From Bacteroidota bacterium (GTDB lineage: Bacteria; Bacteroidota; Bacteroidia; Chitinophagales; Saprospiraceae): a stretch of DNA of 64,000 nucleotides. The stretch is taken from assembly GCA_017858735.1 (NCBI GenBank), contig JAFMBH010000001.1:124001-188000 (forward strand), read 5' to 3'. Shown here in pieces: positions 18,557-26,750 of this stretch. Both the position numbers and the translations under genes were made by a program. The number at the start of each line of letters is the position of its first letter. Position 1 is the stretch's first letter. A model generated the notes under the pieces. It had not been told where the DNA came from and did not search any database. It worked only from the letters and a program-made list of their open reading frames with translations.

Positions 18557-19112
18557 ACAAGGGTTTTAAAGAAAAACCAGAAACCTTTGTAGCCCCGAAT
18601 AATATGACCAGGTAACATATATCTCCTAACAAGGTGTTTTGAAAAAAAGGCAAACCAGCCATGTAAGATGTAAGTAATCCTGAAAAATTTTGTGGATAGA
18701 TTGGATTGTTTAACCAGCTACCAAAATTTGTCACAAGAAAAAATAAACTTGCCGTTGAGAATCCTGTAAGAGCTAATTTGGGTAAAGTAAATGTGGAAAG
18801 GAGTACCCAGGCGAGTGGAATCATTAGTAAGAATGAACCGTAAACCCAAAATGAGCCAAATAAATTGAATCCTTCATAAAATTGTGGATACTGAATTGGA
18901 TAAATAACATTATTTATAAATAAATCACTTAACCAAAGTGAAAACAAAGGAACCAAAAAGGCCCAAATTTTCCTACCTAAAAAATAGCTGCCAAATACAG
19001 CTATGCCACCTACCGGTGTGAAGTTGTGAGGGTGAGGTATAATACGACTGAATGCGGCCAATAAAATTAGTACCAACACAAATTTTAAAGTATTTTGTTT
19101 CTCGTGAATCAT
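18534..19112 (-). CDS. DUF6580-family integral membrane protein
   Basis: 192 residues with about five to six hydrophobic segments. The N-terminal FSRIIPHPHNFTPVGGIAVFGSYF matches the conserved R-PHPxNFTPxGAxALFGG block of the DUF6580 family, which resembles vitamin-transporter S components. A transport role is plausible but unproven. It is first in a two-gene minus-strand unit with the trypsin-fold gene. Confidence 0.8.
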   Translation of the reverse strand: MIHEKQNTLKFVLVLILLAAFSRIIPHPHNFTPVGGIAVFGSYFLGRKIWAFLVPLFSLWLSDLFINNVIYPIQYPQFYEGFNLFGSFWVYGSFLLMIPLAWVLLSTFTLPKLALTGFSTASLFFLVTNFGSWLNNPIYPQNFSGLLTSYMAGLPFFQNTLLGDICYLVILFGATKVSGFSLKPLYEKQVKI

Positions 19113-19237
19113 TTCTCGTTGTGTAATTAAGAATGTAAATTTAAAAAGATTTACTTATTTTAGGGTTTTATTTCGAACATTCATTCATTGCTGAATTATT
19201 TTTAATTGTTTAAAATTATTTCAATAAAACCTAAACC

Positions 19238-21106
19238 ATGAAAAAAGGTTTCGTATTTTCTTTTTTTTTACTTCTTTCTATTCAATTTGTTATTGCCCAA
19301 CCGGAAAGATGGCAGCAACGAGTTCAATATAAAATGGATATTGATTTTGATGTAAAAAAACACCAATTTAATGGTAATCAAATTATTAAGTACACAAATA
19401 ATTCTCCTGATACTTTAGATAGGATTTTTTATCACCTTTATTTTAATGCATTTCAACCTGGAAGTATGATGGATGTTCGCTCCAGGACTATTTCTGATCC
19501 TGATCCAAGAGTTGACGATCGTATTTTCAATTTAACCCCGGAAGAAATTGGATACCATAAGATTTCTGCTTTAAGTCAGGATGGGATTCCATTAAATTTT
19601 GAAATGGTTGAAACTATTTTAGAAGTAAAGCTGGCAAAACCAATACTTCCTGGTAAAACAACTTCCCTGGAAATGTCTTTTTCAAGCCAGGTACCTTTAC
19701 AAATTAGACGTTCAGGTAGAAATAATGCTGAAGGTATTGATTATTCCATGGCTCAGTGGTATCCAAAATTATGTGAATATGATTATCAAGGCTGGCATGC
19801 AAATCCTTATATCGGTAGAGAATTTTATGGTGTTTGGGGTGATTTCGATGTGACTTTACACATTGATGCTAAATATATGGTAGGTGGAACAGGTTATCTT
19901 CAAAATCCAGAACAAATTGGAAAAGGGTACACCCAAAATACGGTGATACCAAAACCAGATAAAAATGGAAAGCTTTCCTGGCACTTTATTGCGCCAAACG
20001 TTCATGATTTTTTATGGGCTGCTGATCCGGATTATACTCATACCTCTTTAAAAAGAGCTGACGGACTAACCCTTCATTTTTATTATCAATCTAATGATAA
20101 AACGAAAGATAATTGGGAGGCTTTACCCGCTATTATGGATAAAGCTTTTGATTATATTAATAAAAATTTTGGACAATACGATTACAAACAATACTCTTTT
20201 ATTCAAGGTGGCGATGGTGGAATGGAATATCCAATGGCCACCTTAATTACTGGAGAAAGAAATATTGGTAGTCTTGCAGGTGTGGCTGTGCATGAATTAA
20301 TGCATTCCTGGTATCAAATGATGCTGGCTACCAATGAAAGTTTGTATGCATGGATGGATGAAGGCTTTACGTCTTATGCCAGTTCAAGAGTAATGCAACA
20401 TCTCATTGAAAATAAAATTTTAATGCCGGGTAGGGTAGCAGCTAATCCTCAGGCAGGCAATTACGCTGGTTATTTCAATCTGGCCAAATCCGGATTTGAA
20501 GAACCTTTGTCAACGCATGCCGATCATTTTCAGACGAACAGAGCTTATGGACTAGCTGCGTATTCAAAGGGGGCAGTCTTTCTTGCACAATTGGAATATA
20601 TTCTTGGAAAAACAATATTCGATCAGGCCTTACTTAAATATTTTTACACCTGGAAAGGAAAACACCCTAATGTAAATGATTTTATCAGGGTTTTTGAAAA
20701 ATCCAGTCAGCTGGAATTAGATTGGTACAAAGAATATTTCTATCACACTACCTTAACAGTTGATTATGCTATATATAATGTCTCTTCAAAGGAAAACAAT
20801 ACTTTGGTGATCTTAGAAAGGAAGGGTAAAGTTCCTATGCCTGTAGATGTCGTAATAACTAAAAAAGATGGTACTAAAATGGGTTATACTATTCCTCTAC
20901 AAATAATGAGAGGAGCAAAAGGAGCAGATTTATCAGATATCAATTGGATCGTCAGTCCTGATTGGGCCTGGACAAATCCTCAATATTCTTTGAATTTGCC
21001 TGTGAAACTGGAGGACATTTTAAGTATAGCGATTGATCCTTCTGAGCGCATGGCAGATATTGAAAAATTAAATAATGTTTGGAATAATCCGGCAAATGCC
21101 AAATAA
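19238..21106 (+). CDS. M1 family zinc aminopeptidase, exported
   Basis: 622 residues with a signal peptide (MKKGFVFSFFLLLSIQFVIAQ). The gluzincin signature is complete: HELMHSW (HExxH) at ~residue 350 with the third zinc ligand in WMDEGFTSY, and a GGMEYPM segment equivalent to the GAMEN exopeptidase motif. The N-terminal beta-domain (DIDFDVKKHQFNGNQIIKYTNNS) is typical of Bacteroidota M1 enzymes. The start is ATG at 19238. It is probably periplasmic or outer-membrane associated and takes part in peptide scavenging. The glycosyltransferase gene follows 27 bases later. Confidence 0.93.
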   Translation: MKKGFVFSFFLLLSIQFVIAQPERWQQRVQYKMDIDFDVKKHQFNGNQIIKYTNNSPDTLDRIFYHLYFNAFQPGSMMDVRSRTISDPDPRVDDRIFNLTPEEIGYHKISALSQDGIPLNFEMVETILEVKLAKPILPGKTTSLEMSFSSQVPLQIRRSGRNNAEGIDYSMAQWYPKLCEYDYQGWHANPYIGREFYGVWGDFDVTLHIDAKYMVGGTGYLQNPEQIGKGYTQNTVIPKPDKNGKLSWHFIAPNVHDFLWAADPDYTHTSLKRADGLTLHFYYQSNDKTKDNWEALPAIMDKAFDYINKNFGQYDYKQYSFIQGGDGGMEYPMATLITGERNIGSLAGVAVHELMHSWYQMMLATNESLYAWMDEGFTSYASSRVMQHLIENKILMPGRVAANPQAGNYAGYFNLAKSGFEEPLSTHADHFQTNRAYGLAAYSKGAVFLAQLEYILGKTIFDQALLKYFYTWKGKHPNVNDFIRVFEKSSQLELDWYKEYFYHTTLTVDYAIYNVSSKENNTLVILERKGKVPMPVDVVITKKDGTKMGYTIPLQIMRGAKGADLSDINWIVSPDWAWTNPQYSLNLPVKLEDILSIAIDPSERMADIEKLNNVWNNPANAK

Positions 21107-21133
21107 TATTTAAAATTGGGTGTTTCACCTGCG

Positions 21134-22342
21134 ATGCGTGTTTTACAGTTAACTAAAAAAGTTCCTTTCCCGTCGAAAGATGGCGAATCTATGGCTATTC
21201 GTTCCCTAGCGAGTTCCTTAATATCGAATGGTGTATCTGTCGACTTATTGTCTTTAAGCACTAACAAACATAGATTTTCAAGTCAATTAGATGATTTAGA
21301 TTCAACTTTATATCGCTCCATTAATATGGTGGATATCAATACAAATTTTCATCCTATTGCATTTCTCATTAACTTATTGTCCAATATTCCTTATCAAATT
21401 AGCAGGTTTGTTAAGAAGGACTATGAGGTTAAACTGATTTCACTTTTAAACCAAAACAAGTATGATTATATCCTACTTGAAACTGTTTATTTGACGCCTT
21501 ATATTCCTGTTCTAAAAAGATATTCATCGGCAAAGATTCTTTTAAGAACACACAATATGGAATATGAAATATGGGATAGACTATATAATAGAGCAGATTG
21601 GGGAGTTTCTAAATTATTATATAAATGGCTGGCGTCCCAGATGTTTAGGTATGAATCTTTTCGACTACACGCTATCGATTATCTAATTGCCATTTCAGAG
21701 CGTGAACTATTAATGTTTAAGGCTTTCTATCCTTCTTTAAGTGGTAGTGTTGTTCCCATTACTTGGAATGCTTCAATAGAATGCTATCAAAAAACCTTAA
21801 AAAGGAGTAATCAATATATCAGCTTGTTTTTTATTGGTTCTTTAGACTGGAAGCCTAATCAGGAAGGTCTTCTTTGGTTTTTACATAAAGTCTGGCCAAT
21901 ATGTCATGCTAAATTTCCTAACCTATCATTTTATGTGGCAGGACGAAATATGCCCGATAAAATAAAGAAGATAACTTTAGACGGCGTGATTATGATGGGT
22001 GAGGTAGATGATGCCGTCGCATTTGTAAACCAACATGATATTGCTATTGTTCCATTGCTTTCGGGAAGTGGTATGCGTGCTAAAATAATAGAAGCCATGG
22101 CTTTAGGAAAAGTTGTTATTACTACATCCATCGGATTGGAAGGAATAGAAGCAAAAGATACCTACGATGTCTGTCTGGCTGATTCACCAGAAGAGTACGT
22201 AAACGTTATTCAGTTTTTATTAACTCATCCGGATCAAATGATGCAGATTGGTATAAATGCACATCATAATATAATGAATAATTATGAAAGTCTAACGATG
22301 GGGAAGAAATTACTTGATTCTTTAGATTATCATTTTAATTGA
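21134..22342 (+). CDS. Glycosyltransferase family 4 (GT-B)
   Basis: The ORF track begins at a TTG (21116), but ATG at 21134 gives MRVLQLTKKVPFPSKDGES, a standard GT4 N-terminus with the acceptor-side glycine region. The donor-site block VPLLSGSGMRAKIIEAMALGKVVITTSIGLEGI near residue 310 contains the conserved E-x7-E-like nucleotide-sugar motif. SLDWKPNQEGLLWF is also typical. The predicted product is a cytosolic transferase using an activated sugar for a surface polysaccharide or glycolipid. It overlaps the next glycosyltransferase by 4 bases. Confidence 0.87.
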   Translation: MRVLQLTKKVPFPSKDGESMAIRSLASSLISNGVSVDLLSLSTNKHRFSSQLDDLDSTLYRSINMVDINTNFHPIAFLINLLSNIPYQISRFVKKDYEVKLISLLNQNKYDYILLETVYLTPYIPVLKRYSSAKILLRTHNMEYEIWDRLYNRADWGVSKLLYKWLASQMFRYESFRLHAIDYLIAISERELLMFKAFYPSLSGSVVPITWNASIECYQKTLKRSNQYISLFFIGSLDWKPNQEGLLWFLHKVWPICHAKFPNLSFYVAGRNMPDKIKKITLDGVIMMGEVDDAVAFVNQHDIAIVPLLSGSGMRAKIIEAMALGKVVITTSIGLEGIEAKDTYDVCLADSPEEYVNVIQFLLTHPDQMMQIGINAHHNIMNNYESLTMGKKLLDSLDYHFN

Positions 22343-23532
22343 TACCAGTGGTAATAATTAGTTCCATTTTTCTTGTCTTACTCCCTGCTCTAATGGTTTA
22401 TAGCTACTTAATTTTTCCTTTTATAATGAAAAGGTTAAGTAAAAAAAGACATGTTATTTTAGGAAATTCCTTCCTTCCCAAAGTAGCTGTCATCATGTCA
22501 GCTTATCAGGAGGAGTTTATTTTAAGAGATAAGTTAAATAGTTTAAAGGAACAAAATTATCCTATTGATTTACTTACGTTTTGGATAGCCTCAGACGGAA
22601 GTGTGGATAGAACGAATCAGATTATACAAGATGAATGTAAAAATATGTCCAATTGCCATGTTTTTATATACGATAAGAGGAGAGGAAAACCAACGGTGAT
22701 TAATGATTTGGTATCAAAAGCTAAAGCGTTTTACAACGATACTGAATTTATAATCATACTTACAGATGCTAATGTTATTTTTAAAAATGATTTGGTCACC
22801 TTTTTGGCTAAACCATTTATATTACCTGAGATTTCCCTGGTTGATTCAAAAATTGAACCACTTAACAAAGTATCAAAGGGAATTTCAATTCCCGAGAATT
22901 TTTATCTTAGCAGGGAAACTTTATTAAAACAAAACGAAGGAAAATGGAGGGGCTTATCAATGGGAGCCTCAGGAGGCTGTTATGCTATTAGATCAAATGA
23001 TTATGTTCCAGTACCAAAGGATTTTCTTGTGGACGATTTTTTTATATCTTTCCATATATTACTAAAAGGAAAAAAGGCTATTTTAAATCCTTTGGCTATC
23101 TGTTACGAAGAAGTTTCTTCTTCCATCGGCACAGAATTTAAAAGAAGAAGACGCATATCTGCAGGAAATTTTCAAAATTTAGTTTATTTTCTTCCCTTAT
23201 TTTCAATGAAACAATTACCTCTTTGGTTTGTATTTTTTTCACATAAAGTAATTCGATGGCTTGGCCCTGTGTTTGTAATAATTTCATTTTTGTCCTTGTT
23301 TTATTTAGCTTTTTATCAAGTTATTATATATAATGCTATCATTATTTTATCATTATTTTTAGTTGCTGTTTTAATTTTTGATAAATTTTTTGAGAACATT
23401 AACATACATTTGCCGTTTCTAAGAGGAGTACGATATTTTATAATAATTAACGCAGCTATATTATTAGGTTGCTTTGATTTTTTAAAAGGAATTAAAAATA
23501 ATGTCTGGGAACCAACAAAAAGAAATCAGTAA
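22339..23532 (+). CDS. Membrane glycosyltransferase family 2
   Basis: There is an N-terminal membrane helix (IISSIFLVLLPALMVYSYLIFPF). A GT-A domain follows (VAVIMSAYQEEFILRDKLNSL, WIASDGSVDRTN, ILTDANVIF as the DxD region, FKRRRRISAGNFQN as the Q/RxxRW-like region), then three or four C-terminal membrane segments. It is a processive or polyprenyl-type GT2. The start is uncertain: the track uses TTG at 22339 (overlapping GT4); GTG at 22348 or ATG at 22393 are alternatives. The 3' end overlaps the RibBA-like start by 32 bases. Confidence 0.85.
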   Translation: MIPVVIISSIFLVLLPALMVYSYLIFPFIMKRLSKKRHVILGNSFLPKVAVIMSAYQEEFILRDKLNSLKEQNYPIDLLTFWIASDGSVDRTNQIIQDECKNMSNCHVFIYDKRRGKPTVINDLVSKAKAFYNDTEFIIILTDANVIFKNDLVTFLAKPFILPEISLVDSKIEPLNKVSKGISIPENFYLSRETLLKQNEGKWRGLSMGASGGCYAIRSNDYVPVPKDFLVDDFFISFHILLKGKKAILNPLAICYEEVSSSIGTEFKRRRRISAGNFQNLVYFLPLFSMKQLPLWFVFFSHKVIRWLGPVFVIISFLSLFYLAFYQVIIYNAIIILSLFLVAVLIFDKFFENINIHLPFLRGVRYFIIINAAILLGCFDFLKGIKNNVWEPTKRNQ

Positions 23533-24658
23533 TTTTCAACTTGATAAGATTGAAGATGCAATAATTGATATCCGTGAGGGTAAAATAATTATTGTGGTTG
23601 ATGATGAAGATCGTGAAAATGAGGGAGATTTTATTTGTGCTGCTGAAACTGTTACCCCTGAAATTATTAATTTCATGGCTACTCATGGCAGAGGTCTGAT
23701 TTGTGCACCATTAGATGAAAGAAGGGTAGAAGAATTAGAACTTAACATGATGGTTTCTAATAATACTGCTTTACATGAAACTGCATTTACTGTTTCAATA
23801 GATTTAATGGGATTTGACTGTTCAACGGGAATTTCTGCTTATGATAGGGCTACAGGTATTAAAAAGTTAACCGATCCATCCATTGTTGCCAAAGATTATG
23901 CCAGACCAGGTCATATTTTTCCACTTAAAGCAAGACAAGGTGGGGTGTTAAGAAGAACAGGTCATACTGAGGCGGCCATAGATTTAGCAAGACTTGCTGG
24001 ATTTTATCCAGCGGGAGTACTCGTGGAAATTCTTAATCCGGATGGAACGATGGCGCGTTTACCCGAACTTTTTGAAATAGCTGAAAAATTTGAACTTAAA
24101 ATAGTGGCTATTCGTGATTTAGTTGCCTACCGATTAAAGATGGAAAGCTTAATTAAAAAAGAATTATCTTTTCCAGTGGATTCTCCTCATGGCAATTTTT
24201 TAATTACTGCTTACACACAAATATATTCCGGGGAAGTTCATTTGGCAGTAACCATCGGTAAGTGGTCAATTGATGAACCCGTTTTGGTGAGAGTTCATTC
24301 TTCAGTAACTCCTAATGATATTTTCGCTTCTTTATTCTCTGATAATTCAAGTCTTATTCACAAAGCCTTAAAACAAATTGCCAGAGAAGGAAAAGGGGTT
24401 TTTCTCTTTATGAGACCTAATGTTAAATCAGAGGAAGATTTTCTTGAAGATCTAAAAAATCTTGCTTCCCAACCAAATTATTTATCTGAAAATATATGGA
24501 AACAGGATATGAATCCAAGAGAATTTGGAGTAGGTGCCCAAATATTAAAAGATTTGGGTGTCTCAAAAATTAAACTGCTTACCAATAATCCTAAAAAGAG
24601 GGTGGCATTAGACGGATATGGCTTAGAAATTATTGAAAATATTGATATTGCAGATTAA
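23501..24658 (+). CDS. ribB: 3,4-dihydroxy-2-butanone-4-phosphate synthase with degenerate GTP cyclohydrolase II domain (RibBA-like)
   Basis: The N-terminal ~205 residues are an intact DHBP synthase for riboflavin synthesis: [32 protein letters not shown] and [17 protein letters not shown]. The C-terminal ~175 residues align with GTP cyclohydrolase II ([43 protein letters not shown]). The zinc-binding cysteines of RVHSEC...LRCDCG are absent (HSSV, LFSDNS), as is the QEGRGIGL stretch. The RibA half is probably inactive, so a separate ribA would be needed. It starts 32 bases inside the GT2 gene; the stop shares TTAA with the convergent PorP/SprF gene. Confidence 0.88.
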   Translation: MSGNQQKEISNFQLDKIEDAIIDIREGKIIIVVDDEDRENEGDFICAAETVTPEIINFMATHGRGLICAPLDERRVEELELNMMVSNNTALHETAFTVSIDLMGFDCSTGISAYDRATGIKKLTDPSIVAKDYARPGHIFPLKARQGGVLRRTGHTEAAIDLARLAGFYPAGVLVEILNPDGTMARLPELFEIAEKFELKIVAIRDLVAYRLKMESLIKKELSFPVDSPHGNFLITAYTQIYSGEVHLAVTIGKWSIDEPVLVRVHSSVTPNDIFASLFSDNSSLIHKALKQIAREGKGVFLFMRPNVKSEEDFLEDLKNLASQPNYLSENIWKQDMNPREFGVGAQILKDLGVSKIKLLTNNPKKRVALDGYGLEIIENIDIAD

Positions 24659-25725
24659 AATTTAGGACAAAAATTATCATCGTTATTATATCTTCCCATG
24701 TAGGTTACCGTCAATTCAATGGCATTTCTTCTTCCTGAAATGCTATTAAAAAGATTAGATATTCCTGCGTCGTAAGAAATTCCAATTAATAATTCGTTCA
24801 GTTCTAAACCTAACAATAGAATTAAAGATTCAATTTTGGGATTATTGCCAATTACTATGGTTGGTCTCGCTGAAGCACCAAAATGAAGAGAGGTATTAGA
24901 AACATCATTCACTATCGTTCTAACATTCATCCCGGCCATACCAGTAAGATGGCTGCCTTGCTTTTGTGCTAAAACCCTGGGGTGAATCTGTAATTTTTCT
25001 GTAACAGGAATTTGAAAACCCCCGTGAACAGTATATTTTATCGGTAAAGGACTATTCGTAATGGAATTTACGAATAATAGGTTATTTTGGTAAAAACTCT
25101 GATTTGGTTTGTTAAAATGTGAAATTGAAGCACCTAAAAATCCACCCAGCTGATTATTTGTCATAAAGGAATATTGTATTCCTGCATTTAAATCGGAAAA
25201 GGCAAAATTATTTGAAGGCAATAACTCATTTGTTGAATCGCTGTAACCATCGGTCCCATTAAACTGATCATTAAAGGTAACATTACTATATCCTACACTT
25301 TTTTGGATAATACCCATCTGAAATCCAGCACTTATAAATTGATTAGTAGTGGGATCTAAACTTTTATGATATGCACCGGAAATATATATATTCTGTGTAT
25401 TCCAGCCAATGCTGGAATTTTTATCCTGCATAAACATAACACCTACTCCGGCTGCATCATTCAATACTTTACCATCATATCGAATAGGTAAACGTAAATC
25501 AAAACTACTATATAACGAAACAAAGGGTTCATTAAACTGATTATTACCTTGATTTCTATGTGCTACAGTGGCTCTGTAACTTCCTTCGAAACTACCGCTT
25601 AAACTTGGATTTAGAAAAATAGGTACATTATTATACTGAGAAAAATTTGGATCCTGACCCCAAAGGAACGTAATGATTAAACAGAATACGCTGGTAAATA
25701 TGTTAGCTTTTGTTAATGCCTGCAT
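24655..25725 (-). CDS. PorP/SprF family type IX secretion system membrane protein
   Basis: A 356-residue outer-membrane beta-barrel with a signal peptide (MQALTKANIFTSVFCLIITFLWGQ). The mature start QDPNFSQYNNVPIFLNPSLSGSFEGSYRATVAHRNQ is the diagnostic PorP/SprF opening (FSQY...P...NPA..G). Members are associated with T9SS and gliding proteins, and genomes usually encode many paralogues. This one stands alone rather than beside a giant adhesin. It fits the several T9SS cargo proteins in the window. Confidence 0.92.
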   Translation of the reverse strand: MQALTKANIFTSVFCLIITFLWGQDPNFSQYNNVPIFLNPSLSGSFEGSYRATVAHRNQGNNQFNEPFVSLYSSFDLRLPIRYDGKVLNDAAGVGVMFMQDKNSSIGWNTQNIYISGAYHKSLDPTTNQFISAGFQMGIIQKSVGYSNVTFNDQFNGTDGYSDSTNELLPSNNFAFSDLNAGIQYSFMTNNQLGGFLGASISHFNKPNQSFYQNNLLFVNSITNSPLPIKYTVHGGFQIPVTEKLQIHPRVLAQKQGSHLTGMAGMNVRTIVNDVSNTSLHFGASARPTIVIGNNPKIESLILLLGLELNELLIGISYDAGISNLFNSISGRRNAIELTVTYMGRYNNDDNFCPKF

Positions 25726-25798
25726 GAAATATATTTGAAAAGCGCTAAAATAATGTTTAATTTTAATATTTGCATAACGGTAAAAATATAACTTTTAG

Positions 25799-25806
25799 TA
25801 TTTTTG
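25799..25806 (+). promoter_or_regulatory. Bacteroidota-type -7 promoter element, very close to start codon
   Basis: TATTTTTG fits TAnnTTTG and ends 7 bases before the NlpC/P60 ATG at 25814, implying a very short or absent leader. Confidence 0.45.
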
Positions 25807-25813
25807 TCCTATC

Positions 25814-26710
25814 ATGTCGCAACCCTCAGAAATTAAGAATTTTACCGGTAAAATTGAATTTGGAATTTGTCCATTAAGTGTTATTCCAATTCGCATTTCT
25901 CCCTCTCACAGGAGTGAGCTTATTTCTCAAATGCTTTTTGGAGAAATGGCAGAAGTTCTTGAATCCAAAGGTAATCATTGGCTAAGGATAATCTGTGAAT
26001 CTGATGGTTTTATTGGATGGGTAGAGAAAGACCAAATTCTACCTTTATCTGAAAGTACCTATTTGAAATATAAAAATAATTATGCTTATTGTTTAGAATT
26101 AATGCAGCCCGCAGTTGGTCCTGATTCTTTTGTTTCGATTACCCTTGCAGCACGTTTACCCGAATATGATGGTTTACGGTTTTCTCTTAATAAAGCAAAG
26201 TTTTCATTTACCGGTCAGGCTTTACCTTTCAATAAATTTAATCCGACACCAGAAATGATAGTTAAATTAGCAAGAAAATACCTTAATACACCTTTTTTAT
26301 GGGGAGGTCGGACTCCTTTTGGCATAGATAGCTCAGGTCTTGTGCAAATAGTATATCAAATGGTAGGAATTTCGCTTCCACGTGACCCCTTAGAACAAGT
26401 TAAAATGGGTTCGTCTGTTGAGTTTATAGAATTGGTACAACCTGGTGATATCGCATTTTTTGAAAATAGATTTGGTAGAATTGTCCATTCTGGTATTATT
26501 TTATCTGATAATCAACTACTTCATTCACTTGGTCAGGTAAAAATTGATGTGATGGATCATTATGGTGTTTTTGATATTAACAAAAACCATTACCTTAAAT
26601 CTTTGCGTATTATTAAAAGATTACTTCCTACTATTACTAAAAAAGACCCTATACCCAAAAGTGAAAACTTATTGAATGCTAATCAGTTATCCCTTGAGAT
26701 TATTCTATAG
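25814..26710 (+). CDS. NlpC/P60-like protein with SH3-like N-terminal domains; catalytic Cys replaced by Ser
   Basis: A 298-residue protein. The N-terminal ~130 residues have two SH3-like blocks (FGEMAEVLESKGNHWLRIICESDGFIGWV). The C-terminal domain (KYLNTPFLWGGRTPFGIDSSGLVQIVY, LVQPGDIAFF, VHSGIIL, LLHSLGQVKID) is a clear NlpC/P60 papain-like fold that normally cuts D-Glu/meso-diaminopimelate peptides. The nucleophile motif DCSG reads DSSG: codon 173 (26330-26332) is AGC instead of TGC, while the His is present. The protein may bind but not cut peptidoglycan, or the codon may be a sequence error. No signal peptide is visible. Confidence 0.85.
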   Translation: MSQPSEIKNFTGKIEFGICPLSVIPIRISPSHRSELISQMLFGEMAEVLESKGNHWLRIICESDGFIGWVEKDQILPLSESTYLKYKNNYAYCLELMQPAVGPDSFVSITLAARLPEYDGLRFSLNKAKFSFTGQALPFNKFNPTPEMIVKLARKYLNTPFLWGGRTPFGIDSSGLVQIVYQMVGISLPRDPLEQVKMGSSVEFIELVQPGDIAFFENRFGRIVHSGIILSDNQLLHSLGQVKIDVMDHYGVFDINKNHYLKSLRIIKRLLPTITKKDPIPKSENLLNANQLSLEIIL

Positions 26711-26750
26711 TAACTTAATTTCGGTGTGGACATTCAAATTACTTTTACAA

